Below are positions 20,872 through 31,441 of a DNA stretch of 64,000 nucleotides, piece after piece (the stretch's first letter is position 1; every line of letters begins with the position of its first letter). This stretch comes from Tuctoria greenei (taxonomy: Eukaryota; Streptophyta; Magnoliopsida; Poales; Poaceae): assembly GCA_036927565.1 (NCBI GenBank), contig JAYESD010000001.1:115611110-115675109 (forward strand), given 5' to 3'. Both the position numbers and the translations under genes were made by a program. Below the pieces are notes generated by a model. That model did not search any database, was not told the origin of the DNA, and saw nothing but the letters and a program-made list of their open reading frames with translations.

Positions 20872-21995
20872 AAGCGTAGAACTTACGGAGGTGCTCAATG
20901 TTCCAAGGATTTGGGAGAGGTGTCCCATCCTCGGTTGCCAAGCGAACGCATCCGGGACGGGATACTTTGATCACTCGGAAGGGTCCCTCCCAGCTGGGGG
21001 AGAGTTTGTTTCACCCTTCTATGGATTGTATTCTCCGTAGAACCAGATCGCCTTCCACGAGCTGTCGGCTATGAACATGCCATTGGTGATAGCACCGAAG
21101 AGCTTGGTGGTATTGGGCATTTCGAATAGCTGCTTCGCACCTTCCGTATTCAAGGGGGTCAAGGTCTTCATGCCGGAGCCGGTCCTGCGTGGCTTCGTCG
21201 GAGGTCCGGACCCAGAGCGACCCCAAGGTAATTTCTAGAGGAAGGACTGCTTCAGCTCCGTACACCAGGAAGAAGGGTGTCTCTCTAGTTGACCGGTTTG
21301 GAGTTGTCCCATTGGCCCATAGAGTGGGCGGAAGCTCTTCGATCCAGTTGGCTCCATATTTTTTCAGGTGCTCATATGTGCGCGTCTTGAGTCCTTTCAG
21401 GATTTCTGCATTTGATCTCTCGGCATGGCCATTGCTTGTCGTGTGAGCTACGGAGGCATAGTTGACTTGGATGCCGAGGTCTTCGCAATATCCATGGAAA
21501 GAAAAGCTTGTGAATTGGGTCCCATTATCTGTTATGATTTTGTTCGGGACTCCAAATCTGCATACGATGGACTGCAAGAAGTTGATAGCTGATTGCTTGT
21601 CTATTGTCACAACTGGAGTTGCTTCCGGCCATTTGGCGAACTTGTCAATGGCAACGTACAAGAACTTGTAACCTCCGACGGCTCTTGGGAAAGGTCCCAA
21701 GATGTCCATCCCCCTCACAGCGAAAGGCCATGTAGGAGGTATCATTTGTAGAGGCAGAGCTGGTGTGTGAATTTGATTTGCATAGAACTGGCATGCTTCG
21801 CATTTCTTCACCAGCTCAGTTGCATCCTGGAGCGTTGTAGGCAAGTAGAAACCATGCCGGAAGGCTTTACCGACCAACGTGCGGGAAGACGCGTGGTTCC
21901 GACCTTCGCCTCCATGGATTTCTACGAGGAGCTCGTAGCCTTCTTCCCTTGTGATGCACCGCATTAGGACGCCGTTGGCACCACGCCGGTAGAGA
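20872..21995 (-). pseudogene. Tat-1 integrase (long open frame, catalytic triad intact)
   Basis: An open frame of 317 codons (21,964-21,011) covers the zinc region (KKCEACQFYANQ) and the whole catalytic core. The triad is present: MDILGPFP, TDNGTQFTS and NGHAERSNAEIL. The first zinc-binding His region is changed (EIHGGEGRNHASS). A stop at about 21,011-21,013 (IQSIEG, then TAG) cuts off the final SH3-like part, which continues in homology down to 20,872 (NIEHLRKFYA). It is the best-preserved integrase in the window. Confidence 0.82.
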
Positions 21996-22012
21996 TCCCC
22001 TTCTACTAGCGT

Positions 22013-22680
22013 CTATCTTTTAGCCAATTTGACTATCCGGTCAGCAGATACATCATCATCGGGAAGGATATTGTCTTTCAAGTAGCTCCAGATCTCCGAG
22101 ATCCATGCATCGGAGCTAGCTTGAGCATTTGAGTCTTGCGTGATGGGTTGCTCGGAGCTTCCGGAAGCACCTACGACCCTTGATGGCTGCCATGGTAACA
22201 GGGCCATCGGGACCGCCAGCTTTGGGATGCTGGTCTCGCCCCCTTCGCTTAGTCCGGCAGGCTGAGCTGTGAGTTTTGACATCCTCCGGACAAAGTTTCC
22301 GTAAGGAGTCAGAGCTCCGGTTGCCGCTTTTGTCGAGAGTTCGTCAGCTTCAGCATTATGGATACGTTGGACATGGTGGAGATCCAGGACTTCGAAGTCC
22401 TTCTGAAGCCTCTGGACTTCAAGGAGATAAGCAGCTAGTTGGGGATTGTTACAAGAGCATTCACCCTTCACCTATTTAATGATGAGCTGCGAATCTCCCT
22501 TGACCAACAGCTGCTTGACACCATATCATAGTGCCACCTTTAGTCCATAAATGAGTGCTTACTCCGCCATGTTGTTGGTCGCCTTGAAGTCAAGGTGGAC
22601 CATGTCTTTTACCTTCTCCCCGGTTGGAGTTAGGAGTAGGACTCCAGCTCCGGCCCCCTACTTTTGCATGGAGCCGTCGA
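22013..22680 (-). pseudogene. Tat-1 second RNase H
   Basis: The N-terminal FDGSMQK motif lies near 22,660-22,680. The MAEY-containing stretch has lost one codon near 22,560 relative to Tat-inner. Stops occur near 22,470 (CAG to TAG) and 22,655. The C-terminal half (MKGECSCNNPQLAAYLLEV to HNAEADELSTKA) is open to 22,013. Archaeal-type RNase H as in the sister elements. Confidence 0.7.
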
Positions 22681-23053
22681 AGTAGAGGGTCCAGTGAGGC
22701 TCGGTGAAGACCGGAGCCTTGAGTTTTGGCTTCTGCTGACTAGGGCCCCCAGGGTTTGATGGAGAGGGGGTCCATTCCGCCATGAAGTCTGCTAATGCTT
22801 GACTCTTGATCGCATGTCTTGGGACGAATTCAAGATCGAATTCGGCCAATTCCGCTGCCCACTTTGCAATGTTCCCAGTAGAGTTGGGATTATGCAAGAT
22901 CGCACGCAGTGGATAAGAGGTCACCACTGAGATCTTGTGAGCTTGGAAGTAAAGGCGAAGCTTCCTAGAGGCGATGAGAACTGCGTAGAGCAGCTTGTGT
23001 ACCTCTAGGTATCGAGTCATGGCATCATGTAGTACTTCGCTGATGAAGTACAC
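22680..23053 (-). pseudogene. Tat-1 degenerate RNase H/tether, truncated
   Basis: Open from 23,053 with YFISEVLHDAMTRYLEVHK and IKSQALADFMAEWTPSPSNP. The domain is cut at 23,053, where the homology to pol stops exactly and inverted accessory-gene sequence starts. The Pro/Glu insert and RT are absent. Confidence 0.75.
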
Positions 23054-23558
23054 CTACCAGGGGGCCAAGTGAGACAAAGGTGTTGAGACAAAAATTTTGG
23101 ATTTCATTCATCTGGAGACAAGAGATTACAAAATTGGAGAAGAAGAAGAGAGAATACAAGCGGAAGCTACAGAGAGATGGTCCTAGACCCTATGGAAGAA
23201 CTGGGCGACCTTCTGGGCCACCTCCGACACGCTGGCTCGGACGGCTTCACCCTCTCCTTCGATGGGGCCCTCAAGCACCGGGTCCATGGGGAATTGAGGG
23301 TCCCCACTGGTGTAGCACATCAGCACAAACTCTGCGACGTTCTTCACCAGGGACTGTCCCTCAGTTTCCAACTGGTCCGCGATGACATCGCCCATCTTGG
23401 TGAGCTTGTTGCCTGCTGAACTCAATGCCTCCAACGCCTGGTCCAGCTCCGGCTCTGGATCATCTGGACGCACGGGACTGAAGCCCATTGGCGTCGGCGT
23501 GTCTTTGGCTTTGCCCAGGAAGTCCCAAACTTGTTGGGACTCCGCAACCCTTGCGCTA
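23054..23558 (-). repeat. Inverted copy of the 3' end of the accessory gene
   Basis: Read on the minus strand this is the C-terminal domain of the Tat plus-strand gene (PMGFSPVRPDDPEPELDQA to VAQFFHRV, 23,488-23,183) and its 3' untranslated region. It is inverted relative to 24,176-24,697 just to the right. The two arms are about 500 bp long with a ~620-bp loop. Left junction is in the tether of Tat-1; right junction falls at ACG/ACAAGG near 23,559 with a two-base overlap. Confidence 0.8.
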
Positions 23559-24549
23559 CGACAAGGAGTGGGTGCAGAGGGAGAAGGTCTGCCTGGAGTA
23601 CTAGGGTAAGCTATTGGATGAGAGGGAAAGCATGACGTGATCCCTCGACAACCAGTCTCGGACCATCTATGAGCAGGACAAGGCTACAAATAGCGCAACA
23701 GATGATCGCCAGGAAAGGCTCGCCGCCATCCATGATAGTCTCATCAAGCGCAGGGAGGCTCTTGAAGTGCGGGAGAGAAGGCTCGAAGATGAAGAGCAAA
23801 AATTCCTGGAGCTGCGGGACGACCTCGTGAAGAGGGGGGAAGAGCTTGTCCAAAAGATAGCTCTGGCTGACAAGAGCCTCAAAGAACGCACCAAGAAATT
23901 GGAGGAGCGTTGCGAGGAGGAGGAGAAGAAGGCCTGGGAGCGAGGGCAAGATCTCTACAAGCAGGAGAATGCCATCGCCGCCAGGGAGAAGAAAGTGTGG
24001 GGCCAAGAGAAAGATCTGGTCAACCGCCGGAATGAGATCCACCTCCGAGAGGAAGAGCTCAGCAAACTCGAAAGGCAGGTTGCTGAAAAAATTCAGCAGA
24101 ATGCCAAAGAGGTGGAGCGTCTTGCTCGGGAGAGCTCGAAGCTTGCGGCGACCAAAAGATCCTTGGTGGAGATGCGTTGCGCAAGGGTTGTGGAGTCCCA
24201 ACAAGTTTGGGACTTCTTGGGCAAAGCCAACGACGCGCTGACGCCAATGGGCTTCACTACCGTGCTTCCAGATGATCTGGAGCCGGAGCTAGACCAAGCG
24301 TTGGAGGCGCTGAGTTTAGCAAGCAAGAAGCTCAACAAGATGGGCGATGTCATCGCGGACCAGTTGGAAACTGAGGGACTGTCCCTGGCGAAGAACGTCG
24401 CAGAATATGTGCTGACGTGCTACAACAGCCGGGACCCTCAATTCCCTCTGGACCCAGTGCTTGAAGGCCCCATCGAAGGAGAGGGTGAAGCCGGCCGAGC
24501 CAGCGTGTCGGAGGTGGCCCAGAAGGTCGCCCAGTTCTTCCGGGTCTAG
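23559..24549 (+). pseudogene. Tat-2 plus-strand gene, coiled coil and C-terminal domain
   Basis: After a TAG near 23,602 the frame is open without interruption to the natural end at 24,549. It is the longest unbroken stretch of this region in the window. It shows the heptad-like charged coiled coil (LEERCEEEEKKAWERGQDL), the SSKLAATKRSL spacer, PMGFTTVLPDD and the C-terminal EGPIEGEGE. The first domain, intron and repeats are missing. Terminal residues are VAQFFRV, two bases triplet-shorter than the other copies. Confidence 0.7.
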
Positions 24550-25017
24550 GACCATCTCTCTGTAGCTCCCGCTTGTATTCTCTCTTCTTCTTCTCCAATT
24601 TTGTAATCTCTTGTCTCTAGATGAATGAAATCCAATTTTTTTTTTTATGAATTTCATTTTTGGTCTTCAGCACCTTTGTCTCACTTGGCCCCCTGGTAGA
24701 TACAATTTGATTGTCAACATGTACCAAGAGGATGTAACAGTTGTTAAAGACTTGCGTGCTTCGAACTTGTAGAATGTAGGTGCGAAGTCTTCGATAGTGT
24801 AGGCCTCCTGAGGTTGCCTGAGCTTAGTGGCTCTGGCATTGACCATCGTCGGAGCTTAATAACTCCGGCAGTAGTATCCATCAACGTGTAAAGCATCGAT
24901 GGTTAGCCCTCTAGGGTGCCGTAGATTAGTAGCTCCGGTAGTGACCTCTGTTGACACGTGGTGTATTGACAGCAGACTCCTCTATAGAGTCTTTCCACCA
25001 TCTTTTCTTCACGTTGA
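24550..25017. other. Shortened spacer of Tat-2 with partial stem-loop array
   Basis: Homologous to the left part of the spacers in Tat-1 and Tat-inner. It ends at CTTCACGTTGA, after which the sequence jumps to integrase at GGGATACTTTGATC, so about 0.9 kb is deleted relative to 20,013-20,956. Confidence 0.65.
24816..24940. repeat. Stem-loop repeat array, Tat-2 (partial)
   Basis: Three remaining copies of the CGGAGCTTAGTAGCTCCGG-type inverted repeat. The last ones were lost in the spacer deletion. Confidence 0.6.
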
Positions 25018-25365
25018 TGGGATACTTTGATCACTCGGAAAGGTCCCTCCCAGCTGGGGGAGAGTTTGTTTAAACCTTCTCTGGATTGTATTCTCCATAG
25101 CACCAGATCGCCTTCCACGAGTTGTCGGATGTGAACATGCCGTTGGTGTTAGCGCCGAAGAGCTCGGCGGTATTGGGCATTCCAAACAGCTGCTCGGCAC
25201 CTTCCCTCTTCAAGGAGGTCAAGGTCTTCACGCCGGAGCTGGTCCTGCATGGCTTCGTCGGAGGTCCAGACCCGGAGCGACCCAAAGGTGATTTCCGAAG
25301 GAAAGACTGCTTCAGCTCCGTACATCGGGAAGAAGGGTGTCTCTCCAGTTGACTGGTTTGGAGTT
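25018..25365 (-). pseudogene. Tat-2 integrase, C-terminal part
   Basis: The minus strand encodes YGAEAVFPSEITFGSLRVW through the GPF motif (LSPSWEGPFRVIKV), with several frame changes. The core is separated by the Sirevirus and resumes at 35,227. Confidence 0.75.
25361..25365. repeat. Target-site duplication of Sirevirus, left (GAGTT)
   Basis: GAGTT precedes the left LTR; AAGTT follows the right LTR at 35,227-35,231. The uninterrupted target in Tat-1 (21,298-21,310) reads GGAGTTGTCCC, which supports the assignment with one later mutation. Confidence 0.75.
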
Positions 25366-26987
25366 TTTAGGATCAAAGAGCACGTGAAAAGCTACCAGGG
25401 GGGGCGGGGTGAATGGTAGATTTAAAAATCTTACACAGTAGGAACAATTAAACCCCAACCCCTTCGGCAGAAAAATGATCTGTTAAAGAAATCGTGTGAG
25501 AGACTAATCTAAACGTGTTTCACCGTTACAAAAGCGATATATATCAGAGAGAATCAAGTCACGAAGACAACACAAGAAGAATCACTCAAATACGTTGAGA
25601 AAAACTCAAGTTATGATCGAAAGATCGAACAAAGGTCAATCTGTCCTACCCAAGAAAAACAGTTCTGGAACGCTCCAAAGAAACTCGTGTAGATCATAGA
25701 CCATAAATCCAATGATCGTGAAATTTTGACAGATGATAGATAATCAAGTTGTGAAGACAACCCAAAAAGAATCACTTCAATTGGATCTATAAACTGGAGT
25801 TATGATAAAACCACCGACAAAAGGTAGTGCTGTCCAGAAACAAGAGGAGTAAAACATATCTGGAACAAGTCGGACGAACAAGGCACAAAAGTTCCTTCAA
25901 ACTACGAATTTTATTCAATAGAACACAAGAGGAACAGCCCCAAAGTCGTGCTCCACGATCTCTGGGATCCCTTGCTTATATAACCAGCTCGAAAGACAAC
26001 TCAACTCAAATAAGGAATCTAATCCTACTCTGTTCACGAATCGTAACTTTCCATAACTGCTTAGGATTGTTCTATACGCAGATAGAAGAAATCTTAAGAC
26101 TTCCAAACACCTTAGGAACGTATCCCACATTCCTAAACAACTCAAATTCGTGACCCACACGAAATCCTATCATAACCAACTCAAATCTTTCAATATTTGA
26201 GTCAAACCTGAATCAGCCGTAGCTTGAGTCCATAACCTAGTCGGTTGGACCTTTCCGACCAACTCTTTACGTCCACATCTCTTCATCACGTCTCAGAACA
26301 ATGTAGTCACGTCCATGCACTCCTTGCACATGTGCAAAAATCTTCCAATGACGTCCACGATACCTTCACATGCATTGTTCTTGATTCAATCATGTTGCGC
26401 AACCTCTTGATCAGCTCAACAACAATTGCTCCTGAATTTGGTTGTTGGAACCTCATCTCCTCCATGGGACTCGTACAATGGATCCCATCACCAGCCATGT
26501 CTTGAACTCAAGCAACACCTTCACATGAATAAACAACCAATCCATACGAGCCCAATGTTTCGACTTGACTCAAGTTAGTTCCGAACACAACACCTTACGT
26601 GAGAACCTCACATAAGCATGTTGCAATACCACAGTAACACGATATCATCCATGTCAACCAAAAATGCACCAAAGACTTAGCAAATGAATACTAAGCAATC
26701 TTTCAAGAGATGTAAAGCAAGTATGAAACATTGCTAATGAAAAACAGAAGCATTGCGGTCAAGTTCCGGACCTTGCCAGAGCGACCCGGACCTTGAGCCG
26801 GAGCTAACAAAAGCTAGTAGAACCTAGCGACGGAACTTACCAAAACAAGTATAACCAAGCTCCTGCCAGAGCTTACAAAACTAGCAGGACCTTAATAAAA
26901 AGGTGTTTTGGTGATATTCAAAACTTTTATCATCAAAGCAAGTGTATTCACTACAAGCCAATGTATTCAGCACACATAGGTCTTACA
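25366..26987 (-). repeat. Sirevirus 3' LTR (left on plus strand)
   Basis: Begins TTTAGGATC (TGTAGGATC in the other copy) and ends TCTTACA. A minus-strand TATA-like box (TTATATAAG) lies at about 25,975-25,983. Short plus-strand frames of 108 and 86 codons recur in both LTRs simply because the LTRs are near-identical. Confidence 0.92.
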
Positions 26988-27000
26988 ATCTCCCCCTTGA
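26988..27000 (-). other. Sirevirus polypurine tract
   Basis: On the minus strand CATCAAGGGGGAGAT directly precedes the LTR start TGTAAGACC. Confidence 0.8.
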
Positions 27001-28074
27001 TGAATGCATTGGCAACACCATTTAAGATCTGAACATTGGCTTATTCACATAAAAGTTTTGAAGGCAATTTCTCCCCTTTTTAAATCAAAAATAAAATGAG
27101 AAGAAAATCCAAAAATTATCCCATATTATCTCTCCCCCTTTATTATCTCTCCTTATGCACATATTCTCTTTCTGTTCATGCTTATCTCATCCATAAATTA
27201 TCTCATATTATCTCTCCCCCTTTATTATCTCTCCTTATGCATATATTCTCTCTCTTCATGCTTATCCCTGCCCCTTTGACAGTGTGTTCAGCAAGTCATG
27301 AGCATATAAACAAATTATCTCTCCAACTTTAGTTGTTATGAGCATATTATAACATATACATATAAACAAAGCTCATCCAAGTCATACTATCAGGTACCTA
27401 ACATTATCACATCAATGAGATACATAAAGTAGTGTAAGCCATGCTAGAGATCAAATGTAATTTTCAATTTAAGTAAGCCATGATCTCACAAACTTAACTA
27501 TTTCAAAACCTGAAATCATGACACTAGTTGCTGCATTTTATTATTTTTCAAAGCATAAATTTAGATCATATGATATTTGCAAGAGATTATATGCACATCT
27601 GCCATATTCTAACCAACCAAGCCAAGCCTATGTCATTTGACAATCAAAAGCTTAAGGACATGGTTTTAGTCATACACAACTTCTTCCAAATTCATATCTA
27701 AGTGCAATGATAAGCCATCTCAAAAGAACAAGTGTGATGCATGCATATTCTCTTGATCTTTTCTCAATTTATATTTGTTCATAAAAACTCAACATGTGAG
27801 TTAATTACTTGATTAATTCTTAATGATTAAAAGCACTTGTGAACATGTAACAAGTTCAAAACAGCAAGAAAGTTCGACCATGACCAGTTTTAGTGTAAGT
27901 AACTATTCCAATTACTAGACATGGCAAAAACTACAAAATGTATAACACGAGTAATGTAGTAAGAACTTTCAGCATGTAAAAGGAATCACAAAGTCATATA
28001 TGTATGAAATACTATGCTCATATTATTTGAATTTCAGATTCACACATAGACTTCCCAAGTTTCAAAACTCCCCC
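27001..28074. other. Non-coding 3' spacer of the Sirevirus with polypurine-like repeats
   Basis: No coding frame. Between 27,115 and 27,275 a block of about 85 bp is duplicated, each copy holding TATCTCTCCCCCTTTATTATC, which is purine-rich on the element's sense strand. Further short C-rich words occur up to 27,280. The remainder (27,300-28,074) is AT-rich and featureless to me. Confidence 0.65.
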
Positions 28075-28560
28075 TCAATTTAAGCCATGAGGATGCATAA
28101 CCCCTATTTCACTACGAATGTAACAAAAACGAGTGAAATCCAAAGGTTTTGTGAAAATGTCAGCTAATTGTTGTTTGGTATCTACATGGTGAAGTACAAT
28201 GTTTCCTTTTTCAACATTATCCCAGAGAAAGTGATACCTAATGTCAATGTGCTTAGTTCTAGAATGTTGCACGGGGTTTTTAGCAATGCAAATGGCACCA
28301 GTGTTATCACAGAACAGTGGAACACTATCTAGATCAACCCCATAGTCCTTAAGTGTTTGAACAATCCAAAGAATTTGTGAGCAAGCACTAGCAGCAGCTA
28401 CATATTCAAAATCGGCTGTGGATTGTGCAACTGAATTTTGTTTTCTAGAGGACCAAGCAACAAGAGAATTACCAAGAAAATGACAAGCACTGGAAGTACT
28501 TTTCCTATCAATCCTACAACCTCCAAAATCAGCATCCGAAAAAAGCTTTCAAAGTAACGG
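28075..28560 (-). pseudogene. Sirevirus RNase H
   Basis: The domain reads SDADFGGCRIDRKSTS, then LVAWSSRKQNSVAQSTADFEYVA, CDNTGAICIAKNPVQHSRTKHID and KQQLADIFTKPL. The acidic residues D, E and D are present. The frame is open to the stop at 28,075 after MHPHGLN. It is shifted relative to RT by a small indel near 28,550. It degrades RNA in hybrids during reverse transcription. Confidence 0.85.
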
Positions 28561-28561
28561 T

Positions 28562-29700
28562 TCAGGAAGAAGGAAGAAAAATTCCAAATTCTTGGGTTCC
28601 ATGTAAGTACCTGAGAATCCTTTTGACGGCCTGACGATGTGAAGCACGTGGGGAGGCTTGAAACCGTGCACAAAGACATACGCTGAATTGTATGTCTGGT
28701 CTTGATGTCGTGAGGTACAAAAGTGATCCGATCATGCTTCTATATTCTTTTTGATCCACAGGTTCACCATCTTCATCAAGTCCAAGTGTTGTTGCTGTTC
28801 CCATTAGTGTCCGAAGAGGCTTGCTTTTGTCCATGTTGAAGCGCCTTAGGAGATCTTTTGTATACTTCATTTGATGCACAAAGGTACCCTCCTTAGTTTG
28901 CTTGATTTGAAGCCTCAAAAAGTAAGTGAGTTCACCCATCATACTCATTTCAAATTCGGAACTCATCATTGCTGAAAACTTGGACACAAGATCATGAGAA
29001 GCACAACCAAAGATAATATCATCCACATACACTTGAACGAATAATGAGTCAGTGCCAGAGCTTAAGCACAAAAGAGTTTTATCAACCTTGCCCATGGTAA
29101 ACCCTTTTTCAAGTAAAAATGTTTTTAACCTATCATACCATGCTCTAGGGGCTTGATTGAGACCGTACAAGGCTTTGGACAGTTTGTAAACATGATTAGG
29201 AAAATCTGGATATTCAAAACCTTTTGGTTGTTTGACATAAACCTCCTAATATATGTAGCCATTAAGAAAAGCACTTTTAACATCCATTTGGTATAGCTTA
29301 AAATCTTTATATGTAGCAAAAGCTAACAAAATTCTTATGGCTTCTAATCTAGCAACAGGAGCAAAAGTTTCATCAAAATCTAGACCTTCAACTTGAGTGA
29401 AACCTTGAGCAACCAACCTAGCCTTATTCCTAACCACAACCCCATCCTCACTTTGTTTATTTTTAAATACCAATTTAGTTCCAATTAAAGTGTGACCTTG
29501 AGGTGGAGGTACAAGTTTCCAAACATTATTTCTTTCAAAATTTTCTAACTCTTCTTGCATGGCAATAATCCAAGATTCATTAGTGAGTGCGCGCGATATA
29601 TCTTTGGATTCAAAAGAAGCAACAAAAGCAGAATGAGCATGAGAGTTTGGATCGCAAAACCTGGACCGTGTGACTCGCTCGTGCAAGCTTCCTATCATCT
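28562..29700 (-). pseudogene. Sirevirus reverse transcriptase
   Basis: The N-terminal part lies in the frame ending at 29,246 (ENNVWKLVPPPQGH, KARLVAQGFTQVEGLDFDETFAPV). A TAG at 29,246-29,248 breaks it (GYIY, stop, EVYVKQP). The catalytic part (29,170-28,562) has LNQAPRAWYDRLKTF, VYVDDIIFG with both Asp intact, and SLLYLTTSRPDIQFSV. Ty1/copia type (RVT_2). Confidence 0.87.
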
Positions 29701-31253
29701 GTTGTGGGGGATGATCTTTGTAAAATCTTAGGGGAACAGATGTCTCACAAGCTTCTTCTTCTTCATGTTCATCACAAATCGATGAGCTTGTCACTTGAGG
29801 ATGATTTGAATCAACAATGGTGGTCGTCGGTGCTGGCTGTGGATCAATATCAGGAGCTTGAAGAATGTCATTAGCTGCTGAATTTTTGGGCAGCAGTTCC
29901 ACCTCTTCCTCATCTTCATCGAAAATGCTCTCCCCCTGCGGATATGAATCTGGACCTGCAATGTTTGAGCTAGTACCTGGGCTAGCTTCATCAAAAGACA
30001 CTTCACAAGTCTCCACAATTTTGTTAATGACAAGTAAAAGCACACGGTAGCCTCTAGTATGAGATGGATAACCAAGAAACATGCCATCAATGGATCTAGG
30101 TTCAAATTTATCAAGATTACCATGTTTCTTAACAAAGCATTTGCAACCAAAGACCCGAAAGTGTGTAACACTAGGCCTATGTCCAAACCGGAGCTCATAT
30201 GGTCTTTTACCTAGCTTAGCACGTAAGAAAACACGATTTGAGACGTAACAAGCGGTTGCTAACGCATCAGCCCAAAATTTCCTAGGAGTTTGATATTCAT
30301 CAAGCAAAGTCCTAGCCATCTCAACTAAGGTTATGGTCTTTCTTTCTACAACACCATTTTTTTTGAGGTGCATATGGTGAAGAAAATTGATAATCTATTC
30401 TATTTTCAGCACAAAAGTGATCAAAAGATTGATTTTTAAATTCAGTTCCATTGTCACTTCTAATTGCTTTTAAAGATCCTGGGTAATCAATTGATAATCT
30501 AAGAAATAAAGTTCTAAAGTGACTAAAAACTTCATTCTTAGATGCCATAAAGTAAACCCAAGAGTATCTAGAATAATCATTAACAATCACAAGTACATAC
30601 CATTTACCTCTGAAGGTTTGAACACGTGAAGGTCCTATGGTGTCAAGGTGCAAAAGTTGACATGGTTCAGTTGTCATGATCATTGTGAGAGGAGTATGTG
30701 AACCTGCAACCATCTTAGCATTTCTACAAGAAGTGCACACAATTTCTTTGTCCCCTTTAAGCTTAGGCAGCCCATGTATGCGATCAAGAGCACTAACATG
30801 CGTTAGGTGATCAAAGCCTACATGACCAAGTCTACGATGCCAAAAATATAGATCCTTTGAATCATTAGCAACTAGACACCTATGCTTAGAGGAAGACATA
30901 TCAAAATTAGATTTAAAAACACTTCCAAACCGAGACATGTTAAAAATAAGCTCACTATTTGAACTTACAACTTTGTACCAGTTTTTATTGAAAATAACTT
31001 CTAGATTTTCATCTAGCAATTGTGAAACAGAAAGCAAGTTGTATTTCAAATTTTTGAAAAGTGCCACATTCTTCAAATTGTAGTGATCATTTACTCTAAC
31101 CGAACCCTTAGCAATTATAGGAGTTGAAGAATTATTGGCAAAAGTATCATTCTCTACACGTGACACAAAAGAGAGGGAGGAGAACCAATCTTTGTTACCG
31201 GTCATGTGGCGCGAGCAACCTGAATCCACAATCCAAATGTTCTCCTTCCTCAA
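29700..31253 (-). pseudogene. Sirevirus protease and integrase
   Basis: The frame from 31,253 starts with the protease motif WIVDSGCSRHMTG. The GAG-pre-integrase zinc finger follows (FWHRRLGHVGFDH and VCTSCRNAK), then the integrase core with HLDTIGPSRV and AIRSDNGTEF. An eight-T run (plus strand 30,356-30,364) shifts the frame just before the third catalytic residue, GVVERK, which is intact in the downstream frame (30,373 onward). The C-terminal portion includes FGCKCFVKKHGNLDKFEPRS and an acidic tail. Confidence 0.87.
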
Positions 31254-31441
31254 ACATGTAACCTACATAGAAGCACAATACATCGATGACTGAATACTGG
31301 GGTTAGTCATAAGGCATTTAGGAATCCAGTACTGAGTCACGCGACGTGCAGCAGGAAAAACACGCGAAAGCTGAGACAAAACAGCAGGTTTATGAGTCAA
31401 AGTTTGAGATTTTTTATTCTTAACTACTGACCTATAAGGTG

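Larger units (their letters stand above)
18508..23053 (-). mobile_element. Tat-1 element, right visible part
   Basis: This continues the outer element: C-terminal half of the plus-strand gene, spacer with stem-loop array, integrase, second RNase H and part of the tether on the minus strand. It stops at 23,053 in the tether, where an inverted piece of accessory-gene sequence begins. RT, protease, gag and LTRs of this copy are missing. Confidence 0.85.
23559..25365 (-). mobile_element. Tat-2 element, left visible part
   Basis: Holds the 3' half of the plus-strand gene, a shortened spacer and the C-terminal end of integrase. It continues at 35,227 after the nested Sirevirus. No left LTR is present, so this end is truncated. 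Confidence 0.8.

Noticed and set aside
25827..26505. Open frames of 108 and 86 codons on the plus strand, found again at 34,066-34,744
   Set aside because: They lie in the two Sirevirus LTRs and are shared only because LTRs are copies; they are on the strand opposite to the element and have no recognisable domain.
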